A stretch of 64,000 nucleotides of DNA from Isoetes taiwanensis (Eukaryota; Streptophyta; Lycopodiopsida; Isoetales; Isoetaceae), in assembly GCA_021234155.1 (NCBI GenBank), contig JAJEKV010000520.1:64001-128000 (forward strand), read 5' to 3'. A model generated the notes under the pieces. It was not told the origin of the DNA. It saw only the letters and a program-made list of their open reading frames with translations, and did no database searches. This document shows, piece by piece, positions 10,871 through 21,860 of this stretch. How positions within the stretch are numbered: position 1 is the first letter of the stretch; each line of letters opens with the position of its first letter. A program made the position numbers and the translations under genes.

Positions 10871-11952
10871 AGTGTGCAGTCCGAAATCTTAAGGGCCTTT
10901 CTATAGCAAGGTACATCGTGGGCAATATAAAGGCATCCATTTACGATGGCAAGTTTTGTACAGAACAAAAATAACCTGCAAGACAAAGGAAGCGTGATTA
11001 TTAAGACTCAACACGGCATATAAATTCCTAAAGAAAGGCAAAAGTATTAATCAGTACGTATATAAAGCCGTGCAAATACGTGACAAAAGCTAAATGGTAA
11101 AATTTTCTAGCAAAATCACGTAAGTACTTCTTCAACGTCTAATCAAGGCTGCGCTCTATATCTGCATGTCGGTAGCAAAATAGAAAAGCATATTAGTCTC
11201 TGAGAATGTATTTATTCTTGGCATCAAATTATAGGTTTATTGGATATTGGGCATTAACTCAACTTCTTTATTAGAGGTATACACATGATTGAAATGTTGC
11301 ATGATGTTCTCAAGGCTTATGTCATATAGTCATATGATTGTTCTTTTACACCATGATCCAATCATATTAAACTATGCAATTATGTCTTTTGTGAAGGGCA
11401 ATATAATCAATGTACTTGTGTAATTAGTTGCTTTTATTTAAACAATTTGTTTATGTGGTTATTCCAGAGCTGGTAAAAATAGGCGTCATTTGATGTTGTT
11501 TTTAGATAGCTCCACCATCACAAATACGAACATTAACTTATAGATAGAGCAATTGTTGTCTAGATGATCCAATTTTATGGCCATACGAGGGCTATTCAAA
11601 AAACATTTCAATATGCTTTACAGACTGTTAAAGCAGGAAGTGGAGTCATAAATCTAGTAAGTTGCATAAAGTAGAAATGGCATTAAAAAGTATGTTCAAT
11701 GCATAAACAAAAATACAATTTCCAGCCAACAAAAATATAAACTAGCTTCTAGCGAAATCATAGTAGTATATACAGAACATACAGGTGCCTCCTGTTCCAA
11801 AATGCCTCTAGGCTAGATAATCATTATAGCGATTATATATAGTTTACACCATCTTATATAGTAAATAAGACTACAGATGTGCAAAAAACAAAGTGTTTGG
11901 ACTGGAAATGTAGTACTTGGATGATACACAAAGGGATTCAATCTTGGTTGTT
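10871..11952. other. Sequence downstream of the Helitron genes, ends not identified
   Basis: No gene is recognised. The 3' end of the Helitron (a GC hairpin followed by CTRR) should lie on the minus strand somewhere in or near this stretch, but I could not identify it with confidence. Confidence 0.4.
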
Positions 11953-13952
11953 TCAGGAGGATTTTAAGTTTTGTATCTGTTGCAATAACATCTTAGACTC
12001 CGCTGCCCAATCTACTGAAGCAACCTGTCGAATAATTACTTTTCGTCTTTTTTCGCCCATGTATTCTGTCCAAAGCACGCTTACACGAAATATCTTAGGA
12101 ACCCACGTTGCCATTTTCAATATTGCTAGATATTTCTGTGCATCCTTATCCTGCAAACACATGTTGATCAGACTTGTTTTGCTGTAGTACCAATATTGGC
12201 TATTGCGAAATGCTCTTACTTGGTCTCTGATTTTTAGATAGCTGATCAGCGGTATGTTGTAAGATCTCTTCTGCTTGCTCATTGAAAATAGAGACAGCGA
12301 TTTTGCCCGTCGAGTCTATTAATTTTGCCTGGAGAATGTACCTGTGGAACACAAAGAGATTGTAGAACACCTTTAAATAAAAATTAGAAATTATGGTTGA
12401 CGATACCTTTTGCAACTTTTCGATGAAATTTCGGCATTTCTCACACCGAAATTCGAGTCTCTCATCTCGTCACCTTTTTATTGCGTCCTGCGGGCGATAC
12501 CACATAGGCCGGTGGGGTAGATAAAGCTTATGTACCCTCTTACATTGAAATAGGCCGCCTAAAAAAAAGTCATATGGATATTATCAAGAAACCATTTCGC
12601 CAGCACTATGGAATGAGTTGAGCACATCACTTGATTACCTTTCCATCACCAATAGAAGGTGACATAATCGCTGATATGCAAGTTCGGTTGGTGAACATGG
12701 AGTCACTTTTTGGCGCAGGATTGGATGGAGTAACAGTTGCTCCTACAAAAGTATATGTCTCATCTTTTCCATTGGTATCATACCTAGCGGGTACGCAGTT
12801 AGCATACATGGTCTACCAGCATCAAAACAACGACGTGTCGCAAAAGTTTATATGTTACCAGGTGCGCAGTTCGTGTGCCTCAGCAATATCCATGTTTACT
12901 TGTATCACAGTGTTGTTTGTTGTGGATAGAGATATGCCTATTGAATCAAATGTAAAATTGTTAGTGGTTGTTACATTCAAATCAAAGCTGATGATTTCTA
13001 AACCTTGAAAGCAATTAGGTCGAAGTCGTGTGATTATCACTACAGGGGCTTCACGAAGTGCATCACGTAGTCTTTCTCCCTCTCTCAATGCAAGCTCGCT
13101 CCATAGTGTTACGTTGACCTTTTTGCGGCTGGAAGTTTCTTACTGTTAGTATGCAAGACAATACCTCAATCTGAACTATTTTACCTCTGGTCGATAAGCG
13201 TGACAGTTCGCTTTGGGACTTCCTCACCACTTGATTTTCTTCGAATACTTGTAGTGGGTGACACATCAGAGACAATGCCAATGATATCTGTCAATAATCA
13301 CTGGTACGTGAGCTCTTTTCCGTAGAAATAGCAAAATGAATTTATATATGGGCGTTGGATTACCAACTAGAGTTCTGATGTTTACGCAAGATTCCAGCCG
13401 GTCTATTCTAGTAAAACTGTAGAGTAGCGAAGGAACATCATTTTGATTCGTATCATTGTCTGTTGCTTCTTCAACAATAGAGTTCACATTAATTATCATC
13501 TGATAGTCGTTATTCACGGTTGAATACCGTATGTTTGCAGGCCGCAGTGTACCATTAGAGATGTAATATACCTTCATTAGGATAACATTAGTATGACAAT
13601 AGTTGGCAATGGGCAGGTGTGTCAGAAGAAAATATTATTTAAAGGAACTTACTTTTGCAAGTTGAAGCCTCTCGAAGAATTTATCTGCGGCTCTGTCAAA
13701 CATAGTCGCTTGTATCTGCGTCCCCTGTTAACATCAGAAAAAAAGTTCATTAAGTATCTTCAGAATTTGTTTTCTATGTACAAAACAACTTACGTGTTGG
13801 TCTGTTAGTTCAACACTGAACAATTTTCCTTGTTTGTAAGCGTGAGTGTAGGATCTCACTGGTCCCTTTGATGTCACACGTGCTTTGATTGTCCAATTCA
13901 GCATGTAAGGATTCAGCTCAGCCAAAGGACAAATTCTCCTGCCAGTCTCCAT
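11953..13952 (-). CDS. RPA70-like replication protein A large subunit of the Helitron, ten exons
   Basis: This encodes a single-stranded-DNA-binding protein related to RPA1, presumably helping rolling-circle transposition. I read ten exons, all with GT-AG borders: 13952-13794, 13724-13653, 13571-13364, 13287-13185, 13128-13004, 12937-12859, 12783-12639, 12558-12407, 12341-12220 and 12150-11953. Order of domains: first OB fold (LNPYMLNWTIKARV, then KVYYISNGTLRPAN), second OB fold (DIIGIVSDVSP, VNVTLWSELAL, AEAHELRTWYDT), then the RPA C-terminal part with a Zn-binding CEKC and RYILQAKLIDSTG. It ends at TGA at 11953. Phases agree across exons 1-7. Exon 8 and the middle of exon 9 need frame corrections, the latter near a CAGCT site. 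A host RPA1 copy captured by the element is less likely, given the position next to RepHel. Confidence 0.8.
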
Positions 13953-14099
13953 CGTAACTTCTCAAGGTGATAAGATCTGTATATTTCTGCCAATGCTAGG
14001 GCCAAACAACTGGCCCCGAATTGTCATATTTATAAAAGCATTTTGATGCGTTGACTAATAAAGTAAAAAAGTAATTATACGACCTTACGTCTAGATCAG

Positions 14100-16982
14100 C
14101 GAACTTAATAGCGAACTTACTGTTTATGCGTGTTTGTTGTGCTAAAGGTCGAGTTGCAACAGGTCAGAACGTGTCACTCTAGTAGCTCTCTAAATACCAC
14201 ATTTTTCGTTGTTACGGTTGATGAGTTACTATTATGCAAAATCAAGCGCATCTTCTCTATCTTGGTATTCTTGTTAATCTTGGGTATAAAGCTGACCATC
14301 CATGAACACATTTGTCGCGTAGATCTAGGACAATCTTGTCCAATGTTAGTCAAAGGACAAGCGTGGAGCGTCGTCGAATCGCCTTGACCTTAATGGAAAA
14401 TTGCCGTCGATGAATAGTGAAGGCTTTGAGTTTTGAGGGCGATGATGATAGAAGTCACCCACGACATATAGGATGAATATAATGGAACCGAGTCATCTGT
14501 TCCAAGAAGGTAACGATTGACATATCTATCATGTAGCATTATGGATGATTACTCTTGCGTTTTTGACAAGTCCCTTCTCTTTGTCTAATAGCCTCATCAC
14601 TTGACATATCAGCGCCTTCTTTCGACTCAAGTACATGCTTTGGCGGTGTTGGATGATCGTAATTATGAAGAAAGTCATTTTCAGCAAAGCGCAGTGTGTG
14701 AATAACCTGATCGTTTTACGTGATAGAGTCATAAGCGAAGTATGCTTTTACTCGGGCGTAGCTAAAGCGGTCGAGGATGGATTTGTTGAAGTCATCAACA
14801 TGCGCGTTAAGCGGAGATAAAGCGCTCTTTTTTCAGCACATTGCGGGCCGTAGTAGCACATCGCAGTGAATAAAAAATCTTTGGCCGTCAACCCGGGAAT
14901 TTGTGGTCGAAGAGTAAGATTAACACTATCGGTTGCCATTTCTCTCCTATGGGCGTTACACATTCCACAAGTTCGGGGTCATTAGCATTCCTCCGGGTTA
15001 TTTAATCTCCGGACACTAAATGCATTCCATATATGTGATGATTTAACCGATGCATCTATTGTAGCCTTTGTCTTCGATCCATGAACTATAGGCTATACGC
15101 CTAAAGTCTCGGGCACGCTATAAAGCACTTCCATAGAAAGGAAGGTTGTTCTTGCAGATCCATTTAGAAGAATATGTTTCAGATTCTACAATGACCTTGT
15201 TTTCGCCATGGCAAACTTCGTCCCAAATGATAACCGATTCTACGAGGAGAATCGCCTTTATCGAAGGTCGTGTTAATCATTGAATGGACATCAATGTTAT
15301 TTTTACATCACGGGGATCGAAACAACGAATGGGCGTTACGCCACGAGGATACAACAATGCGACTAAGGGCATTTGTTGCACAAGGTAATACAATTGATTT
15401 GCGGCTTCTAATAAGAAAGCATATAGCATTTACGGGGAAAGTTTTACTGTTCCGCCTTTCCATAAATGAAAGTTGGAGCTTTGGGCCCTAGGCTGCGTGA
15501 TCATGGCAATGTAGTCATATATCTCGGCACATTGATTATTCATTCGCTCGCATATCATTTGCTTCTTCCAAATCTGAAGTGTGTTTGGGAATTTCAGTTC
15601 TTGTAGAACCAAGTCCGATCGAATGGTTATGGAAGGAAGACCAAACTTCGGCAACATTGGTACCATGTTGTAATAGCACATTTTCTATGCATATGAGTGC
15701 TTGCGCTTTCGGCAACCATTGCACTTTCGATTAAATTTGAAGTCAATGTCAATTGGGGCCGAAATTTGTTCCACAAGTCAAGCGGTACTGCGGTATATCA
15801 TCAAGGATTAGAAGTGTAAAGAGGAAACGTAGCTGGCTTGGCGTTTGAAAAGAAGAAATTGCTTCCTCCATTGTCAATATGGGTTCTGTCGTATCTCGAA
15901 GCAAACCCATTGCTGTGGCAGTTTCTTGGTATGTCTCATAGGTCTGACCATTGTATATCTTTAGATCCCCCCAACTTTCGTGGTGATATGCGGAGGGCGG
16001 TTAAGCGGAGATAAAAGATTTCTCCCTCATGTGGCATTACGAGCCTTATTCTGCAGACGATTTCTCGTTTGCTTCTCTTCCTCACTACATATTGCGTAAT
16101 CCCTGCACGCGACAATTCCAGGTAACCATCTGCAGAATCAACTACTTGTCGTAGAGGTGTTAGCGAATACTGCTCATAATAATCCACATATGTGATAGGC
16201 GAGAATTAAGGGCATCGGTCTAAGAAAATAGCGATCAAGGTATGAGTATTTGTTTGCCCTTCTATATCGGGACGCCGAGTTCTTTGCTCAAGATGCGGGG
16301 AAGGCATTTTACAGCTGGGTGCTTTTCTGATACATGGTATAAAAATATACGCCAGGCTGCCTCCGTAGATGATACATACCTAGCAGTTATGTAGTCATCT
16401 ATTTCATTCTGAGTCCGGTGCTGATTGTCAATACGAAATTGTACCTTGTCATATCCTTTATAGATGTATGTATATAAATACATGAAGACTTGAACGATTC
16501 TTTGCTATGTCTACATTGATGTGGCATTCAAGTTGGCTCAAAGAGGGCGGAGAATATGATACAAGCGTTCACATCCGCTTCCCCGGTCGTCTTCGATACT
16601 TGACATATCCACTAGAATCCACATAAGTTGCTTACATTTATAGGGGCGGATAGTTCAATGACATCTCCCATTTTTCAGGCATCGTGTAGAGTGCTCATGA
16701 ACCATAAATTTCGAACTAGTCGGGTGCCAATGCTTCATCGTGAGGAATCTCTGCTGATATCAACGAAGTCTATCATATCATGGGGTATCTCATACTTTGT
16801 CTTTAAGATCATGTGAGCGTGAGGAAGACCTCTCTTAGAAATTCAATTACATGCAACATATATGCAATTGGTCCAAAGTATGGCCAGTAATAGGTTCTTA
16901 AGGTGTTGCAATGTCGTGCATGGAATGCTCTTACAACTATAGTGGGAATCGGCGGATGTTTGGCGGGGTTGTAGCATGCTTT
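14100..16982 (-). pseudogene. Helitron RepHel, C-terminal Rep and PIF1-type helicase part, frame broken
   Basis: This continues the RepHel protein in several frames. Going down the minus strand: RGLPHAHMILK with the HuH metal-binding histidines at 16821-16813; the Rep tyrosine region LYTYIYKG at about 16483-16454; ARYVSSTEAAWRIF at about 16384-16343; PHEGEIFYLRL near 16037; a decayed Walker A region followed by RSRKSIVLPCATNAL near 15450-15345; DDFNKSILDRF near 14800; and DKEKGLVKNARVI near 14590-14540. These match the order of the Helitron Rep nickase and the SF1B PIF1 helicase. At least six frame changes are needed, so as read the gene cannot make a full protein. Some breaks may be sequencing errors. 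Confidence 0.75.
16813..16821 (-). other. HuH nickase motif (HAH codons)
   Basis: On the minus strand the codons CAC GCT CAC encode His-Ala-His inside GLPHAHMILK. In the HuH endonuclease family these histidines bind the metal needed for strand nicking. The motif is intact, although the frame is broken on both sides of it. Confidence 0.8.
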
Positions 16983-18842
16983 CTATCTCCAACCATTGTG
17001 GATTTTGTCGTTATCGTATTGACGAATAGTGTTGGTCGTCCCTTTGCCCTTGCGAGTGCAAAGAGCATCGCCATTTGGATTTGAACACCATAGTCTTGAA
17101 CCAAGAAAAAGCGGCGGCAATAATATGCGTGAATGTTCTTCGCCCTCATTCTCAGCAAATTCTGCATTCAGATCAGGATCATCTCTATTGTAGCCATTAG
17201 TTGCAAGGTAGTTCAACTTCTCTTCTTCGTACCTAGAATACATATCAACAAGATATTCACACGTAAGACGTCCTAATTGAAGGAATCTTGGCTCATGTAG
17301 GAGCCTGCATCTATACCAGTCAATTTGTGAGAAACCAAATCCATTTCCAGGCAACCCGCCTAGAGTACCATGCGGGAACAATAACGGATACTGCAACGAT
17401 TCGTATTGTGGATCTAGGATGCTGATATACACATCTCGTCGCTCATTGTGAAACCAGAAAACAACGCTTCTTGGGTTAAGTGTTACTGTATTATTACCAT
17501 GTATAATTGCTCCGACTTCGTCCGACACAATAGCACCATTCAATGATAGCATAGCTGTTTCTGCCCGCATTTCTCTCACTTTCCTTACCAGCCCACAATA
17601 TGGATTTATAGCATTTAATACAGTTCCTACTTGCAGGACCCAATCAATTGGAAGGGATTGTGATCTAGCAGTTGCATACCTATCTTCTTGGTCGTGTATA
17701 TACCAATGGATTGGCTGGTGTGCTTTTGTGATCGGCAGTATCTGATGATATGTTCGCCCCATCATAGCGACCGAAGATGGCGCATCCAAATGAACGAATT
17801 CCCCTTGGACACAAAGAGCAGTGAAGCAAAAAAGACGGTTCAACTTTCGACTATTCTTGCTCAAACCTCTCTGCGTAAAAAGTCGATCGAGAGCAGGAGG
17901 AAGCTTAGGCAATGCTGACAAGATTCGCTTGCCATTATTGCAGCAAAAACTATCATTCTCACTGCGCAGAAGCATCGTATGGCAGTATGGACATGTTTTG
18001 CTCCATACAAACCCATCGTTATTAGCAACCATACGAGACCGCATTTTTGTTATCTGTTGCTGCCAATGATCTCTTGCTATCATATGCAACTGTTCGTTTC
18101 CTACGTCAATGGCATTGGTTGATGAATCATTTGACTGCCAAGCATGACTTGCCACAACCTCAGTTGTTTCTGCAGGTTGAACTTCTGTAAATAGCCGACT
18201 TCCTTCGCCTATGCTCCGAGACCTTCTATTTTCTCTTATGTATTCTCTCCTTTCTTCCCGCAAGATATCCTTCCTCTCCTCAGGCAGTTCGTTATACCAC
18301 CTACGTTTAAGCTCATTGCGTCGTAGTCTTCTCAGGGTACGATCATCACATGCCTCATCAAGATCTTCTGTACCAAAGGTTGACGGACTGTAATTTTCAG
18401 TGCTAGTACAACCTCCATAATCTTCATCCTGGTAACTTGTAAGCCGTACTCGTTTATGCCTACCTGCATCACTACTACTTCCTAAGTTATCTTCATTACT
18501 GATCTCAATAGAGTTATCACGTAGTTCATTGGCACTGCTAGTCCCAATGTTTTCATTTATGGCAATACTATTCTCATGGTTTCGTTTGGTACATTTCTGT
18601 CCCTGCTTTTGCCCACATTGATCAGTCTTCTCCCTCGTTTGATGTACTGTCTGATGTACTGCATTTCCTTTATTTTTCCACTCACGAGTGTATTCTCTTT
18701 TGATATGTCTAAGTGCATTTTTTCTCTCATCTGAAAGCTTGGCGTACCATCTACGTTGATACTCATTGCGTTTCAACCTTTTAAATTCTTCTTGCGAGTA
18801 ATTTTTCTCAGGATCTATTTCTATCTTGCGTCGTGGCATCAC
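16983..18842 (-). CDS. Helitron RepHel N-terminal part (619 codons, open)
   Basis: This is the N-terminal third of a Helitron Rep-helicase. It starts MMPRRKIEID at 18842. Two basic copies of a motif like RNExxRRWYxxLxxERKxxLR appear near residues 25-50 and 175-200. A CPYC...CC Zn-finger-like cluster lies near residue 285. The Helitron_like_N domain follows: MMGRTYHQILP, LDPQYESLQYPLLFPHG, and a DWYRCRLL...RLTCEYLVDMYSR stretch near residues 515-550. The last 20 or so residues leave the family. The true continuation (ARAKGRPTLFVTIT-like, the Rep motif 1 region) is in another frame at 17167-16937, so one shift near 17050 ends the open frame early. Confidence 0.85.
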   Translation of the reverse strand: MMPRRKIEIDPEKNYSQEEFKRLKRNEYQRRWYAKLSDERKNALRHIKREYTREWKNKGNAVHQTVHQTREKTDQCGQKQGQKCTKRNHENSIAINENIGTSSANELRDNSIEISNEDNLGSSSDAGRHKRVRLTSYQDEDYGGCTSTENYSPSTFGTEDLDEACDDRTLRRLRRNELKRRWYNELPEERKDILREERREYIRENRRSRSIGEGSRLFTEVQPAETTEVVASHAWQSNDSSTNAIDVGNEQLHMIARDHWQQQITKMRSRMVANNDGFVWSKTCPYCHTMLLRSENDSFCCNNGKRILSALPKLPPALDRLFTQRGLSKNSRKLNRLFCFTALCVQGEFVHLDAPSSVAMMGRTYHQILPITKAHQPIHWYIHDQEDRYATARSQSLPIDWVLQVGTVLNAINPYCGLVRKVREMRAETAMLSLNGAIVSDEVGAIIHGNNTVTLNPRSVVFWFHNERRDVYISILDPQYESLQYPLLFPHGTLGGLPGNGFGFSQIDWYRCRLLHEPRFLQLGRLTCEYLVDMYSRYEEEKLNYLATNGYNRDDPDLNAEFAENEGEEHSRILLPPLFLGSRLWCSNPNGDALCTRKGKGTTNTIRQYDNDKIHNGWR

Positions 18843-20941
18843 ATGAAATTGGATTATCTATATTCTCAATATTGCAGATTTCACCTGGCTCACATAGTAG
18901 CATGCAAATCATATTAGGCTTCATATCACAAGACAAACAGTATTTGCTGCTACTCTTATCTCCCACACTTTAGATAGGCAAGATTGTCAATGTCTATCAC
19001 AAGAGCGCAGGAACCAGCTCTCCCACCTAAGACTGTTCAACCTAAACAACTAGGTACTCAATATCGTCATATTATGCTACTCAATGTATGAGATGAGCTA
19101 CCATGAAACGTCCCTGTTATTGCTGTTGCATTTTTTCCACGCACTAACAACAAATGAACGCTTTAGTCCCATGACAGCTATACAAAGTTACCCCAAATTA
19201 CATCATGGGCAAACAAATTGGAGATTTGTAAGAGTTGGAGTGTCTACGAGTTGCCAACTAATCTACGAAGCTGTTATGTCGGCCTGACTAATATCTAGTT
19301 ACTAAAAGAGAAATATATCTAACATCTACTTTCAAGGTAGCAAAACACAATACAGACTACGGCACAAATGCGCTGTCTAATTCATAATATAAGAATGAAG
19401 CTAGGCCCAACTAGTACCTGGATTCTACACCAGTCTCAAATCACAGATTTCCCTTCCCAGGGCAAAATTGATACAACCCGTATTTCCGTATTTCTGCCTT
19501 CCGTATTTCTGCCTGACACCCACACAAACCACTAAATTAATGGCAAAGGAGCAAGATAAACAGAAGCATGTTCTTATCTACAATTCAACACACAAATGTG
19601 GAATGCATATTCTTGCTTTCTTACATTAGCTCACTGCATCTGCAATCAATAGGTTTATCATAAGTCTGTGTTCAAATCGCTCCTATTAGAATGCCATCAT
19701 ACCTTGATCATGGAAAACTAATGGATTTGGATCATGAAAGATTGGGAATGTGGCGGTCTTTCCTCCACATCAACAAAACAACCAACACCAATAGCAGAAT
19801 CCACAACAACAGCAAATAGAAAATCAACGGTTCGGTTTTCATCACTACAAACTTATTTCAAGTAGAAGCTGTTTCACATCAGAACCAGATAAGAAGCCAA
19901 TAGTTTGAGAAAAAGCATTTTCTGGCTCATTAACGGGATTTTGTGCTCTCTCTTGTTATATACAAACCTTAAATGCATGTTGTTCTTAGAATCATTTGAG
20001 CAAGGTTCTATGTTGCACAGATCAGATACATAAACAGTCTCCTCCAATAATATAGTATTTGCAATCGCTACCTATTTTCATCCTGTCTATAAGAATGATT
20101 CTGCCATACATAAGCCGATAGAGGAAATCATGTTTATGTTTCCTTAAGAAAACATTGAACATACATGTACAATAGTGCTGTGCACAGAAAAGAAACCATG
20201 GAAACAAAGAATCACATTCTGCTTTCATTGTCTTCCTTTCATATAATGCATGGGCCAGTTGCTTGGTTGCTCCCATGTGTCTACGTGGTTTGTCTATATT
20301 TGTCACTGACACAGTTCTGGATGTTAATCCCAGCTTTGAAATTCCTGCAACTACAGCTATTCAACCAACTGAATCTTCAGGGCCTGCTATGGCATGGAGA
20401 TAAGTGTGCTTAAGTTACTGCTCGTTCAGATCTATACCTACATCTCAAAGTTTTCTTGCTGCACAACTCAATGCCAACCAATCCACAACTCTATTCTATA
20501 TCCTCTAGTCTTGCACAATAGTCACATAACTTCTAGATTAATTACAAAGGGTCCAGACGAAAAAAGAGGAAATAATATAGGCCAGCAAGACTCTCTTATT
20601 CCATAGTTTCATACTGATAGATTAAAATGAACCCCATATTCCTCAGAACAGCAAGCAGATTGTGCATGCAAGGTCTCCACAACTCGTTATCTAAGCACAA
20701 AGTTTACATGACAGTACTATCAAAACTTCAAAGCTCCACATTTCTTAAAAACGTCTTGCAAAGTTACTATGCGAATATAATAATTGAAGAAAAACGTTAC
20801 CGTAACAATAGACAATGTCTTCAACTCCAAAGCCCTTCCTAGTTTTTGTTTGCTCAGCAGATAACAATCGCTCAGCCTAAGCGCCAATTGCAAATCCTAA
20901 GTAATATACTCTCAACAAAAAATCAGCAGTTTTATACTTAC
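18843..20941. other. Upstream of RepHel, no gene recognised
   Basis: This is AT-rich DNA with only short frames. The 5' end of the Helitron (a TC-starting terminus on the minus strand) should lie here or beyond, but I could not single one out. The plus-strand frames at 20165-20413 and 20394-20606 show no family motif. Confidence 0.4.
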
Positions 20942-21073
20942 CCTGAAGTGACGGTCAGCGTCCAGAATGTTGTGCATGATCTGGCCGATCTGGCCGATAC
21001 CATCGTGTCCTCCAAAATAAACTCGCAGTCGTTCATTAAATCCAGGCAACTTCCTCTCCCATTCATCAAGCAT
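20942..21073 (-). CDS. Possible single first exon of unknown gene
   Basis: On the minus strand an ATG at 21073 opens a 44-codon frame beginning MLDEWERKLPGFNERLRVYF and ending in ILDADRHF. It runs directly into a consensus donor, G|GTAAGT, at 20941. The amino-acid mix looks protein-like and the donor is strong, but I do not recognise the family and could not find a matching second exon. It lies upstream of RepHel in the same orientation, so it might be a captured exon inside the Helitron. Confidence 0.3.
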
Positions 21074-21299
21074 AGCTGCCTCAGGGCATTACGTCACACG
21101 ACAGCAACATCGCCCAAATTTCACGACACCTCAACTCACCGTAAAAAATTAATGTATTTAACAATTATTTCATTTCAATTTAAATGTCAAAAAAACCGCA
21201 TTAGTCACATCCATGTAGAAATTTCCACGTTCTATTTAAGTTTCCCCCATAAATCTCACGCCCCTTCTAGGCACATTCCTTAACCCCATGATCAATGGC

Positions 21300-21860
21300 T
21301 AAGATTTAAGCTTCCCCTATCCAACGGTTTAGGCATGGGGTGCATGCCCATACATGGCCCAACTTTCCCCCATGAGGTGGCAACATTATAGCCCTTTATT
21401 TTTTAGATGAACGGATGGGATGAATCTCTATATATCTATGACCCCATGTTACGTACATGCCCCCCCATGGAATAAGAATATATATAAGTATGATATGATA
21501 TATATTATGATATCCTTATCCTTATATCAGTTATATATATACGATTATATAAGCTGCCCCCTTGTTTGTAACCCGAGGTGTCACCGTCTGGACGGTTCAG
21601 ATTGTGAGATCTGACGGCTGGGAGGAAGCCACGTCATCATCCCCAAACCCCACTTAAAGTGGGGCTTCTAATCTTAACCCTTGGAATTAGGCATTTCATC
21701 AGGGCCGTCAAAAATTTTCATCTAGGTTAGGTGCAATGATTGCAAATTGATGAGTTGGTGGTAACATTTAATGAGCCTTCATGACGTGGCAAGGTGGAAA
21801 AAAATCTAAGGGTGTAAGATACCACATTATTAGGGGGTAACCCTTAGATTATGACGTGGA
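21300..21860 (-). repeat. Repeat module with AT-rich box, copy 3 (reverse orientation)
   Basis: A CATGGGGTGCATGCCC phrase near 21320-21350 is followed by a TA-rich stretch with ATATCCTTATCCTTAT (21480-21545). Then come GCTGCCCCCTTGTTTGTAACC, CGAGGTGTCACCGTCTGGAC, and a part with CCCCACTTAAAGTGGGGCTTCTAATCTTA. Read in reverse this corresponds to 780-1060. The dyad is not preserved. Confidence 0.5.

Larger units (their letters stand above)
11953..18842 (-). mobile_element. Helitron, autonomous-type, partly decayed (coding part)
   Basis: On the minus strand, a RepHel gene (18842 down to about 14100) is followed by an RPA70-like gene (13952-11953). Plant Helitrons are known to encode a Rep-helicase and often a replication protein A homologue. 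The extent given is only the coding part, since neither terminus could be placed. The N-terminal RepHel frame is open for 619 codons and the RPA gene has regular splice sites. The middle, 14100-16980, is broken by many shifts. It could be a recently inactivated element, or a less damaged one read with errors. Confidence 0.85.

Noticed and set aside
11879-12187. Plus-strand open frames across 11.9-18.1 kb as genes
   Set aside because: They lie opposite the RPA and RepHel exons, whose family motifs are clear on the minus strand.
10871-21300. Exact Helitron termini (5' TC and 3' hairpin with CTRR)
   Set aside because: Several short hairpins and CTAG/CTAA words exist, but none stands out enough without a second copy to compare.
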